64,000 nt of DNA. Source: Burhinus oedicnemus. Its lineage: Eukaryota > Chordata > Aves > Charadriiformes > Burhinidae. The notes below the pieces were generated by a model. It ran no database searches, was not told the origin of the DNA, and saw nothing but the letters and a program-made list of their open reading frames with translations. Numbering within the stretch: the stretch's first letter is position 1; each line of letters starts with the position of its first letter. This document shows positions 23,431 to 34,640 of this stretch, piece after piece. The position numbers and the translations under genes are program-made. Location of the stretch: NCBI GenBank assembly GCA_008921705.1, contig VFFE01007100.1, positions 2,228,190 through 2,292,189 of the forward strand, given 5' to 3'.

Positions 23431-24717
23431 CAAGTAATGCTTTCCAGATTATTTCATTAGTATGACGTACTGTGACTGTTTTGGTACATCCCTGCTCTAG
23501 CCAAGTAATTGTGGAGTACTGAGAGAGGGCATGAGGCTTTACAGAGAACCTCGCTCTATGTACAGGCAATTTTGCTTCAGAATTTTCTTCTGTGCCTATT
23601 TATGGTTATTTTCTTTGTCTTTATGAATCTGACCAAGCCTATCTTGAAAGAGAATTTATCTTTCAATCTGCTGTTATCGAGGTCAAATGTTAGGAGCATG
23701 TTTTTAGGAAAATATCTTTGGCCTCGTTGATTAAGTTGTAGCTCTGTCTTTTCTAAAGCTTAGGACACTGTCTGCTTTATGAATGCAATTGAAATCAGCA
23801 CTTTTATTCTTTGCTCTCTGTTTGCTCTCTAAAATTAAATGCTCTTGTGGTCTGAGTGGAAGCCAAGAGTGGTAGTATACAACACTTTAGCTGCAGCTGG
23901 CTGGCTTGAAGACCTCTCAACTGGTCTTCACAAATTTTCTGCCAAGTGGGGACAATAATGCTTCACTAAGATGCCCTGCTCGTGCACGGCAGCGGAGCTG
24001 GGATGTGACTTACAAAGTATCTGCTGTGTTTAGTCCCTTTGAGCCTCTATGTAAGGGGCATAAACCAGCCACTTGAGCAGAATCCAAAGACCTCTCTTCA
24101 GTTCCATGCGTTTATTTAGTGGATCAGTTCTGTGTTTTCCACTGTATTCAAAATTAATCTACTTGCAGGTCCCTGTTTTTAGCTGAAATAATCCCCGAGT
24201 TATCCTTCATGGGCTCTATTCCTTCACAAATGATCCACTCAACTCATCACTACTTATTTTTATAGACCTTTCCTTATACTTGATAATTCTGTGAGATATT
24301 GGTCTATCACTTACTGAAGACTATAAATTTCTTTCAAAATTTCTTTGTTGATTGTCTTGAATGAATTTTTGCCTGGCAGCTGCAGATATTCCTTTAAAAT
24401 TTCCTGTGGCAAACCTGACTAAAACATCACTGTGCCAGTAGTTTTGGGGTTTCATGTTCTCAGGCCATTCATGGGCTGCAGGCAAGTCACGTCCGTGTTA
24501 TCCGTCCTGTTGAGCGCTTACCAGTAAATGGGTTTAATAGTAGGGTTTTCACAAGGGGTTAAATACCAGCTCTGTCAGTGAAAAGTTTCATCTGTAATTA
24601 AGGAAGCACAAGTGAGGATTTGTACTGACCTAAGCCTTCATCTCAGTCATGGCCACCAAAGCTTCATATCACCCCAAGAGCTGCAAAACGTGCATTGTCG
24701 GTGTTACGTGATGGAGG

Positions 24718-24795
24718 TAGCAAGGCAGAGTTTCAGTCACTTGCCTGAAGTTACGGAGCAGTTCAGTAGCAGAGCTTGGAGCTGTTCCTGCGGAT
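24718..24795 (+). repeat. MIR-like SINE remnant
   Basis: AGTCACTTGCCTGAAGTTAC followed by GGAGCAGTTCAGTAGCAGAG matches the MIR stretch AAGTCACTTGCCCAAGGTCACACAG...GTCAGTGGCAGAGCTGGGA in order and spacing. Confidence 0.6.
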
Positions 24796-26992
24796 GTCTG
24801 TAGTGAGGTCTGTAGCTTGCCGTGCAACGGGCAGGACAATACAAGGGCTGGAAGAAGGCAGATGGGAGAAATGTCTTTGTTCGGGGAAAACGAGTTCCCA
24901 ACACAGGCTGAGGAATGCTGGAAAAAGGGTTTATCCAATAGTTCTGTGGAGGTGATAAATGTTAGTGGGAACCTGATGGTATGTTACCTCTAATTCTGGG
25001 AATTATGAGGGAAATCAACGTTGAGACAGTGTTTTCTGTGTTTGTATAGGTTTGTGAAGGCCCCACCTTGGCTTTGGCTGCGAGTTTGGCTTTGGCTGGT
25101 GGGCAGTGTTCCCACCATCTAATCTCTGTGACTTCTGTGCCTTGAAAAATAAACAACTTCGTACTGTGCTTTGAGACAGGATGTTTTAAGGATGCAATTT
25201 GTCTAGAGGCTGGAAGAGGCATCTAGGAGCAGGGACTTTCAGAGGTCTAAGCTGGCTGTCTCGCAATGGGGTAGGTCATTAGCCCACTGCCAGCCACGTT
25301 TTCTTTGTGTTTGATCAATACAGGCATTTACTTTGGTTGCACCGCAGGAACAGTATCTGAGTAGGTAAATAATTGTTTAGAATGGCTCGTTTAGTCTTAT
25401 ATAGCTTTTTTTGCTCATACCAAGTGCCAACAAAGGAGCAAGTCCTCCTAAACGTTGCCATTTCCTTCAGCTCCCCCCTAAAGCTTCTCCATTAGCTCAA
25501 ACTCATTTGGGCTGCAGTTGTGCTGATGGCAGTGTACGGAGAACATCAAACAAGGGCAGAAGTGAATCCCTAGCAAGAATGTCATGCAAGATTCACCCTT
25601 TTGTTCTGGTACTCCGCAGCGTTGTGCTCTGTGCATGACGGGCAAAGCAGGTAAGTGTGCCCATCTGCACATCAAGACCTTTCTACCCCACCCATGGCTG
25701 TTTGGTTGCTGCCCTTCACGCTCAAAATAGAGCTGTCTCTTAGGAAACTCCCCTTCCTCCAGCTGCCAGCGCTGGCCTGCACGGTGGAGATAGCGTTTGC
25801 ATCTGGTACGGAGCCTTTTGCTGCCTGCAGATATCCTTGGTATCGGACACAGCTGCTTGGACAGTTCTCTGAGTCATTAATCCAGGTGAGTATTTGAGAT
25901 AGTTTCCTCCCAATTGTCTCTGTGCTCGCTTGTCCCATGAATACATCCACGGACTAATTTTTCATTTGACTGAAGGACGAGGCTCCTTTCAGCTCCCTGA
26001 CAATGCAGGACACAGCAGCGTTTGGCTTGGGCAGCGCAGCGCAGCTGGCTGACTCGTATTCCTCGTGACTGCGGCTGTCCTGGCAGCAAGACCCTTTCAG
26101 GGGGCTGTGCTATTTCTAGCCACTCTCAGATTTGTGACTGTGTCCCCTTTCACACGGGAGTTTGAATTTCCATCTCCTGCTGACATGCTGTAGTGTCTGC
26201 TCCCGCACATGTTCGCTCTGCCTCCTCTCGCTGGCTCTCCGAGCCTCCTGCTTCGCAGGTGGGCGACTGTGGGGCGCAACAGCTCTAATTCCACCTCTCC
26301 ATCCCATTACACTGCTGCTCACCTGCTCAGGAGATGATGGAAAGGACTTGTGTCTGAAACACCATGAAGGGCAAGGCCACCCCCAGAGTCTCTGTCTTCC
26401 CTGACCAAGACGAAGTGATTATTCAAGCCTCTCTCTCTCATGAATAGTTTTGATATGTTTTTTGAGCACAGTATCCTCAGAACTGCTTTGCCACTTGAGC
26501 CCTGGATCCCTGCTCCCTGTCACTCTATTTTTGCCTCTCCTGGCTTGATTATTGATGAGAGCAATTTGCGGTACGTGCCGCTTTATTCGGCAGGAACAAA
26601 CTAGGTGCACAAGAGAGAAAAGTATTCCCGTCCTCTTTGTAGGAGATTGAGCAATGTGCTTCCAAATCTCTGCACACATGTCCTGTCATTGATTCATGTT
26701 TCTGCGGACAACTGTCATTTGCATACAAACGACTGTGGTTCTTCCAGGCTTTGCTATGCCTCAGGTTGCAGCCAGGCTTCATGTTCATGCTATGGAACAT
26801 GTTCCCAATCTGTACCTGTCACTGCTACTTAATGAAAAATCTAAACATCGCTTCTCTTGCAGGCTCCTCTAATGGTTCAATTTTAATTGGTGCGTTGCTG
26901 ACTGATTTTCCATTTAGGCTATGATAAATAAAAGTTAAACATTCAGAACAGATCTCTAGCTAGTGATGTCAACACATTCTGCAAATTTAAAT

Positions 26993-27062
26993 TATGCCTC
27001 ACAACATCCCCGCAGTCTGCTTTCTTCTGAGAGGGAAACCGAGGCAACCAGAAGTGACCAAG
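26993..27062 (+). repeat. MIR-like SINE remnant
   Basis: CCTCACAACATCCCCGCAG and, 20 bases on, GAGAGGGAAACCGAGGCAAC follow the MIR order CCTCACAACAACCC...GGGGAAACTGAGGCA. Confidence 0.5.
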
Positions 27063-29627
27063 GAAACTGAGAGTCCTAATGCTGGAAGAAAATCTATTGC
27101 TGCCGGCACAGGATCACTGGGCATGGTCCAGTTAACATCTCTGTGTGCCAGCCAGGGGCTGGTCTGAGTTACCAAGGGCATCGATTGAAAGCTCTGGAAA
27201 ATCTAGTTGCAGTGATTTTAAGGCAATCCCATGCACAACTGACCGCTCTGTTCCTCTGCCGGACAGGAACGTCCCGGCAGCAGAGACTGCAAGGAAGCAG
27301 CATACTCCTGTACGTCAGCCCTTCCAGTCCGAGCCTCATTTTTTCTTATAAACCTTTTTTTACCTGAAACACCCAACTTTGCAAAGAAACGGTTCAAGTG
27401 TGGTAGAATTTCTTCTTTTTTGGCTTTGCGCTGAGCGTCTTCTCATTTGAGAGGTTTCTGTAAGATTTGTTCTTAGAAGTCATTGGAATGGAAATGAAAT
27501 GTTTCACTGGACATTTAGATGTGCCACTGCTGCCATGGTATGTGCAAGTGACACATATGCAGTTATCTCCTCCTGACATCAATGTTCAGTGTGTTAAAAT
27601 GATGTTAATGTTCAAACTCAAGAATTTCATGCTGAAGGGGAATGATATTTTCACGTGCTGCTCAGTACCTGAGTTCCTAACGTTCCTGGATGTTAAGTAA
27701 GCATTATACTTATTTAAGTGTTGTCTCCTTACAGTTTTCTAATAGAAATGCCTGTCCCTTTTTAAAACTGAAATGTGTGATTAGAAGAGTTGTATGAGTT
27801 TAAGTTCAAGGCGTAGGCTGCACCTTTCTTTGCCTGTAAAGGTCACTCATGTAAGTAGGAATAGCTATTTGTAAGCAACGTTATCTGCCAACAATACAGG
27901 TTTCATGGACATTTTGCTGAGTAATTACCTGTGTTGATACTGTATTCAGTACTGCCATTGCCAGAGACCTCTAAAGTGGGTGTAATCATGTCTGTTTTCA
28001 TAAAAAAGAAGAGAAACACCACGGCTTAAGACTGAGGGCGGAGAATTGTGATTCAAGACTCAACTCAAGCCAAGGAGTTCATTAGGGATGAACTAAATGC
28101 CATTACTAATCAGGAACAGGCCACTTACAAAATTCCTCACACCCTGAAAGTCCAACGCTTTCAGGATAGTCTCAGTCTCATGATTGACTGCAACGGTGTA
28201 GAGTCCGTCCTGCCTCTTAGTCTGTCAGTGCTGTTATCAATGATGGAAGTGCTCACCAAAGCACTAACATCCAATAAATTCACAAATGACCTCCCAGCTG
28301 CAGTGCTGTAAAAATCCTACATGGAAATCTGAACTCCATCAGGCCTTCACTTCTTAAAAACAAAGTAGATAAATACATTGAAAGGACCAATAACAGTTTC
28401 GGAATGTAGGAGCTATGTGCGATAAAACTGGCACTTGCTGCCTGGCCGATGGATCGGTAAGAAGCAAAAGCCTAATAGCATTTTTATGTAGCTGAAGCAG
28501 CTTGTGGATGCGTGTAGCACATCCCCAGAGGGGATTCTGTTCAAAAGGCAGAGGCCAAGATCTCAGCCTTGGTCATTAAAATAACCATCACAGACTGGAA
28601 AGGCTGCTTGATTCACTCTCCAAGCAGCACAGCCCATAAACAAGCCTGTTTGGGTACAGCTCACTCTCAAACCTGTCACCAGTGCCAACACAACCATCTT
28701 GCCACGGGACGCAGGTTGCTCTGGCTGCTGAACGGCAGATGTTCACGCTCACCAGCAGCATCCACCCAAGGAGCCGGCTGGGACCTCCTGAGCCTGGGCT
28801 GCATTCCAGGCTGAGGTTGGAGAATTGCTATGAGTTGCTCACTGAAAACGGTAAGGGTGAGGCCCTAGGGGTGCTTGGTGGGGGTGTAACTCAGGTCCGG
28901 TTGAAGACATCATCCCTGCATGACAGTGACTCCATTTTACTTTGTTTACATGGCCTTTGGTGGAGGAAGAGCAAGATATGAATAAGGGTATAAAAATTTG
29001 AGCTTTAGCGGCAAGGTGCGCTTCATAGAAGGCAATGCTGCCTTCTTAGGGACCCTGGTTTAGTTAGACCTGTCTGTGGTCATGGCAGGTGGTCTAGACT
29101 TTTGTGTTATTGAGGAAATTAATGGCTAATTAAAAATTCTTTAGTTAGATTAGTAACAGATGTTTCACAAAGCACTGTTATAAACATCTGTCCAGCTGCC
29201 TTAGCAAAATCCAGTTTAATAATGTGGAGTCCTACTGGTCTCCAGTTTGAGAAAATATACTTGACAAAGTTTTCAGTTTTGGATCAAGTTTTTGTAAATA
29301 TTTAAAGATTTATCTGATTAATAGGTCTTTACAATAACTCCAGAAGCATTCTTCTACTTCATGAATACAAGTAGTGTCTTTATGTACAGCAGCAGCCTCT
29401 GAAGATGGATGGCAGCTCTTAGTTTGATTGTCAATTACGTGTTTATACTCTGTTTGACAGATAATTTTTTCATGGTGATTTACTCTTCCTCATAATTAGA
29501 TGTAGTAATTAGACTATCTTATATATTATGCTGGAATTTTCTTCTGATGATGCTGTAGCTGGATGGTCTCTCAGACACCTGTCCCACAGCAGAGCGAGCA
29601 TGGGAGCTAACACTCCACCACACCAAT

Positions 29628-29650
29628 CTCTCTCTCTCTCTCTTCTTCTT
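29628..29650. repeat. (TC)n microsatellite with adjoining T-tract
   Basis: A CT dinucleotide run leads directly into TTC repeats and a poly-T run. Confidence 0.75.
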
Positions 29651-30930
29651 TTTTTTTTTTTCCTCTTTGAATCATTTTAGTCTCCTGGTATTGGGGAAAT
29701 TCCACTGTTTTCCCAGAATATTCCCTATCCCCAGCTGATGTTTGTTTGTCTTATCTTTATCTAAGTTACTTCCTTACAGATCTGATCAGCTGGCTTGCTA
29801 TCTTTTGCTGGGCAGCAGCATCCCTCCTCCTTTGTGTCAGAGAACAGATGCTCTGCTATGTCCCTTCGGTACCCCAAGGAATGCTTTTCCATTTCACCAT
29901 CAATGCAAAAAAATGGCCAGAGATGGAAGAAACATACAGAGAACTGAGCACCTGGCGACACTGGCAGCACTGCCCGCGGCTGTGTATCCTCTTGTCCTTG
30001 GCCTCTTAAAAACAGTTTTCCCTGCTCACTATCGCAAAGCACGTACTGCAGTAAGGATGAGCGCTCCCAGCCAGAGACTGCCGCTGGGACAGTATTCAGC
30101 ATCAGGCTCGATATGCAGGAGAGGCATGGCTGTGTGTCTATTTTCCATGTACAGTTATTACACGAGTAAATTAGCTGTAAACACACATCTCCATAATGAA
30201 TGCTTGTGTGTCAAAATGCCCAGTTTGCATGGAAAAGCTTGTAGTATTTGCTCATACGAATTAAGTGCACAATTTTGTAGTGTAAATGACTGAACGCACT
30301 GGTACGCTTACAAATTCTTGCAGTCAGCATCTTGCAGCACAGGGGCAGAACCACGGGGAATGAAGTCCAAACACAGCCAGACCAGTGGTTCCCAAAGTCT
30401 CATCTCCTTATCTCCAACACTATCAGAGTTGTGCTGCCAACATTTTAATGTGGTGCTCCCAGGAAAGGGTCCTGTATCTGGTGGCGAGCCGGTAGTTTCT
30501 AAAAGGCAGAGGGATATGAGTTTCAGGTTACTTTCCACCATCTGGACTGCAGAAATGCTAAGCTGAGGCTGGGCAAGGACACAGCGCTCCAAAGCACCTC
30601 TGATGGGGAGCAGCTGGGCTGCACCGTCCCTTCTTCACCTGGTGCAAAAGTGATACCCGCATCCTCACGGGGCCAGCTGGGGAGCAGGAGAGCCGGCCCC
30701 GCGGGGGAGAGCAGCGTGCTGAGGAAGCAGCGACCTGCCCGGAGAGGCTGAACGCCTGAGCAAGCAGCAGTGAATCGAATGTTTCATTGCTGCAGCACCA
30801 AAACAAGGCAACTTTCATAGATTTTTGTCACTATGTGTAGAGCTGGTTGAAAGCTTTAGGAGGTGAGCCGTGTTATTCTTTGACTATAACACGACTTACT
30901 GGGTTCTTCTGGACAGAAAGTTGTAGCACG

Positions 30931-30948
30931 TGCACACACGTGTGTGCA
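30931..30948. repeat. 18-bp perfect palindrome centred on an ACGT/E-box core
   Basis: TGCACACACGTGTGTGCA is identical to its reverse complement. The symmetry extends five more bases on each side with one mismatch. Confidence 0.8.
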
Positions 30949-31954
30949 TGTGCATTTTCTTCCCTCTCCTTCAGCCAAGGGAAGCTGGTAGAACCTAGAT
31001 ACCCATTTTGAAGAGGCGCAGTAATTTGATTTTGTTCGTTTGCTTTCATTTTCAAGTTCTTTGTAAGAAAAAGAGCCCATAAGCTTCATTTCAGAGGCAG
31101 AACCTGGAACGCTTGCTCCTAGGTCTGGAGGCTGGCATTGTTAAAGGGGAGGTGCTACCAGCTGCTGCAATGTTCTCCTGGCTCACCGATGAGCAGGGGA
31201 GTTCCCATGTTCCTGTGCTCACTGCTATGCCCCTCAGTTTTCTGCAATTATGCTGCAAATTCTGTATTTGTATGCTTAAAAACCTAAATGTTTAATTGCA
31301 TGAAAAGGCTTGTTTGATTTGATTAGTACAGACTTACAAAAGCATCTGGAGAAAGTCTCTTCCAACAGGGAAGCTGTTCTTGACAGGCAAACAGGCTTAA
31401 ACAGGCATTTAGGGTTAAACCCTGGTCCCTTTTGGAGGCATTGCTGGAACCGAGACCTTAGACCAACAAGGATCTGCTGTACAAAGCCGCCTCAGCTGAG
31501 CAAATGGGCTCCAGTGGATCAAGAGCAAAACTAAGTACTTACAGTCTCGAGATTGAACTCGAGCAGGTCTCTTCAGGAGGTGACCAAAGAGGGATCAAAA
31601 ACTTCTGGCTAGCCTTCGCCTGTGCCCCATGGGGCCGAGAGGGAGAGACAGAGAAAAATGAAACAGGGTTACAGTGCCAATGCTGTGATTAATGTTGGTG
31701 TTGAAGGGGGAGCAGGGCGCTCTGAGTCGCCTGCCCGATCGCAGGCTGTAACCAGCATGGGAAGCCTTGTCCGCTTTAGAGCCTCCTGCCTGGCAGCCAG
31801 AAATATTAGTTCTGGGACAGGTGACGTTGTGTAGGTTTGACATACCTCTTCTGTTGTCTTTGTAATCCTGCCAGCGTCCTGTGGTCATCTTCTGTCGACT
31901 GGGCTCTTGTTCCTTTGGGGGACTGATAGCTCAAATACTCATTATTTCTTTCTG

Positions 31955-32012
31955 GGTTTTTTGTTTTGTTTTGGGTTTGTTTTTTGTTTTTTGTGTTGTT
32001 TTTTTTTTTTGG
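31955..32012. repeat. T/G-rich low-complexity tract
   Basis: T-runs broken by single G or C bases end in a T12 run. It could be the reversed tail of an old retroposed sequence, but no body is recognisable. Confidence 0.5.
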
Positions 32013-32777
32013 TGGGGGAGAGGGAGGAAGAAGAAGGCAGACCTTAGAAAACAAAATTAGATGCTTGATATAACAAAGGCTACACCAAAATCTCTAGGAT
32101 TCACAACAAAGAACTATGCTTCAGGTCAATTTTAGTTTCTAGAAATCAACCTGTTGGTTAAATCCCAGATCAAACGTATGCTTTTAAAGACTTTTTCTGT
32201 GCCTCAACCATTGCCATAAAAAAGCAATGTTAAAAGAGTGGTAGGTCTGGGTTTAAGCACGGCTTACCGCGTGCTTAGGCTTTAAGAAAAAAAGCTGTTC
32301 CATGAGGTCTAGTTTCCTGCAGGTGTGGTTTTCTGTCTTGTCACCTCTGTACGCCCTGGCTGCTCCATCTCTCTTGAGAAATCTCTTGCAGACAAGAAGG
32401 GGTCTGTGGGCGCTGCTTGATCAGCTGCCTGCCCCATGGCATCTCCACTGAGCTTTCTCACCTTCTCAGCCAGCTCCTTTGGGTCTTTCCCCGCTGCACA
32501 AACCAAGTGGGAACTAAATTATCTCAAGGACTTCAATCCCTCTTCCAAATCTGGGCGAGAACGGCTGATGAATGAAGTGCTATTGGGGAGGAGCAATGTT
32601 GCTGAGGAAAGACAGACTGAGATGGAGGTCTGTTTCCCAAGGAAACTATGCTAAAAAAATAATGCAATTGTGCAAACATGCCCACAAAGTTTAGTAACCA
32701 TTTGCAGTCCCTGTGTACGGCGCGGTGTGGAGTGGAAAGTGCTGCTGCTCCTATTTGAGCTTGTGACTCTGCCAAGG

Positions 32778-32858
32778 ACTTTCTGTGTCCCTTGGCGTGT
32801 CACTGAATGGCGTGCCACAGGTCTATCCCAGGTGAAAGGGAGAAAATGGGGCATGTTC
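32778..32858 (-). repeat. MIR-like SINE remnant, antisense
   Basis: TGTCCCTTGGCGTGTCACTG, followed further on by GAAAGGGAGAAAATGGGG, follows the antisense MIR order (CCTTGGGCAAGTCACTT...CTGTAAAATGGGG). It is very diverged. Confidence 0.4.
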
Positions 32859-33810
32859 CCTGATGGCTGTTGGGCTCTTTGGGTTAACTCTGGCCATGTG
32901 GAGGGGACTGCACAACAGGGCCTCAAACTTGGCTGAGGCCTTTGTGTTTCTGGAACGTGAACAACAACTAACTTTCAGTTTATAATAATCTCAGTATGTA
33001 TCTATTTACATAGCTGTTTAGTCCATAAATGTTTCTCATGAAGGCTCTTTCCAAAGCACGTAGAGTACGCAAGGCTATTGCTGTGCTATCGCTGTCCATT
33101 TCTCCAGCTTCGGAGTTCCTTTCTGAAGCAAATTTAAGCACCCGAATCCAAGCTGACCAGCAGTCCTGACAATATTTGGAGCTCTAAAAATGAACAGTAG
33201 GATTTTTGATATTGTTCCCATTTCTAACTGGCAACCAAGGGAAAGCTCTTAGTGTGGAGAGAATTAACAAAACGCATGGTGAAGTGATAGTCGTGACTCG
33301 TGTTTTGCCAAGCAGAGACAGGTCAAATGATTTGGGTGGAAAACAAAACCCAGCTCCGATTGGCAACAGGCTCAGCACAGCGATCCCCACCTCCTCGTCT
33401 CCTCTGTCACTCCGAGCATGTCCTTGGAGCACCTCACAGCACAGCATGGGGTCATGCCGGGTGGCCAGCCAGATCTTCAGGGAGAGGTGAGTGAATTACC
33501 AGCCTGCCTCCCTTGAGGGGGATGAGAGGAGGTGGCCAAGGGGAGGCAAAAGTGAGCCTGGGGATGCTGAGGCCATGGGGTGCCACTTTAAACTACGCTT
33601 TCCGTGCCTCAGTTTCTCTTGCTAGGAAAGCAGCGGGGATGTCAGTGGGGATGTGCGGCTGGGGAGGAGGGTGCCTGGGCTGAGTGCTGGTGGGGAGCAG
33701 GGTGCGGGGGAAGGCGGGAGCCCGGGCCGAGCCGGCCGTGCCAGCCCTGCAGCACAAGAGCTGCCCCGGCTGTGGGGACGCCGTCCCTCTGCCGTGCCCA
33801 GCACCGCGGG

Positions 33811-34280
33811 CGGGGCAGAGCCCGGTGCGGGGCAGAGCCCGGTGCGGGGCAGAGCCCGGTCGGGGCAGGGCCCGGTGCGGGCAGAGCCCGGTCGGCGCAG
33901 GGCCCGGTGCAGGGCAGAGCCCGGTGCGGGGCAGAGCCCGGTGCGGGGCAGAGCCCGGTGCGGGGCAGAGCCCGGTGCGGGGCAGAGCCCGGTCGGGGCA
34001 GAGCCCGGTGAAGGGCAGAGCCCGGTGCGGGGCAGAGCCCGGTGCGGGGCAGAGCCCGGTGAGGGGCAGAGCCCGGTGCGGGGCAGAGCCCGGTGCGGGG
34101 CAGAGCCCGGTCGGGACAGAGCCCGGTGCAGGGCAGAGCCCGGTGCGGGCAGAGCCCGGTCGGGGCAGAGCCCGGTGAAGGGCAGAGCCCGGTGCGGGGC
34201 AGAGCCCGGTCGGGGCAGAGCCCGGTGCGGGGCAGAGCCCGGTGCGGGCAGAGCCCGGTCGGGGCAGAGCCCGGTGCGGG
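33811..34280 (+). repeat. GC-rich minisatellite, 28 units of 15-17 bp
   Basis: The core unit GGGGCAGAGCCCGGTGC is repeated head to tail; I count 28 GCCCGGT cores by eye. Units alternate between about 17 and 15-16 bases (GCGGGG, CGGGG, GAAGGG and GAGGGG variants). A three-unit combination (CGGGG, GAAGGG, GCGGGG) occurs twice, near 33993 and 34159, which suggests higher-order amplification. Each unit has a G-run of 3-4, so the plus strand could form G-quadruplexes. It abuts a CpG island. Confidence 0.97.
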
Positions 34281-34640
34281 CGCGGCGGGAGCGGAGCTGT
34301 CCGCCGCCGCCGGTGCTGAGCCGCGGTGGCTCCCGCCGCGCTCCCGCGGGCGCGGAACCTGCGCCCGCCTCCCCCGCCCCGCCACCGCCCCGCGGAACTG
34401 CCGCGGGAGCCCCGACAAGTTTCTGGCGGCGGAGAGCGGAGGGAGCTGAGCCGTGGGGCTCCTCCGGGAAAGGTAAGGGGGGGCCCGGCCGCGGGGGAGG
34501 GACTGCCCGGGGCATCCGCGGGAGGGACACGGTGCCCCCGAGCATCCCCGGCCCTGGGTGTGGGGAGGACACGGTCCCCGTGGGTGTCCCCGGGTGCAGG
34601 AGGGCAGGGACCGCTAGCTGTGTCACCGGGGCTGTGAGAG
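34281..34640 (+). promoter_or_regulatory. CpG island with an orphan splice donor
   Basis: This is a dense CpG stretch (GCCGCCGCCGG, CCGCGCTCCCGCGGGCGCGG) without coding potential I can support. It contains a strong plus-strand donor, GGGAAAG|GTAAGG, after 34472. It looks like a promoter plus a non-coding first exon. The next recognisable plus-strand exon is opsin exon 1 at 43.2 kb, which is preceded by an acceptor-like sequence, so it could be the opsin's distal 5' exon or a separate lncRNA. This link is inference. Confidence 0.45.

Larger units (their letters stand above)
23431..33810. other. Gene-poor interval apart from small repeats
   Basis: No supported gene in 10 kb. It holds MIR-like remnants (listed separately), a (TC)n tract, an 18-bp palindrome at 30931 and a T-rich low-complexity stretch at 31955-32012. 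Longer open frames at 28048-28311 and 29742-30293 lack recognisable domains or splice context. Confidence 0.55.

Noticed and set aside
29742..30293. 183-codon plus-strand open frame
   Set aside because: It is Cys/Ser/Leu-rich without any domain, splice context or upstream exon. A second frame and the minus strand are also open here, which is typical of chance.
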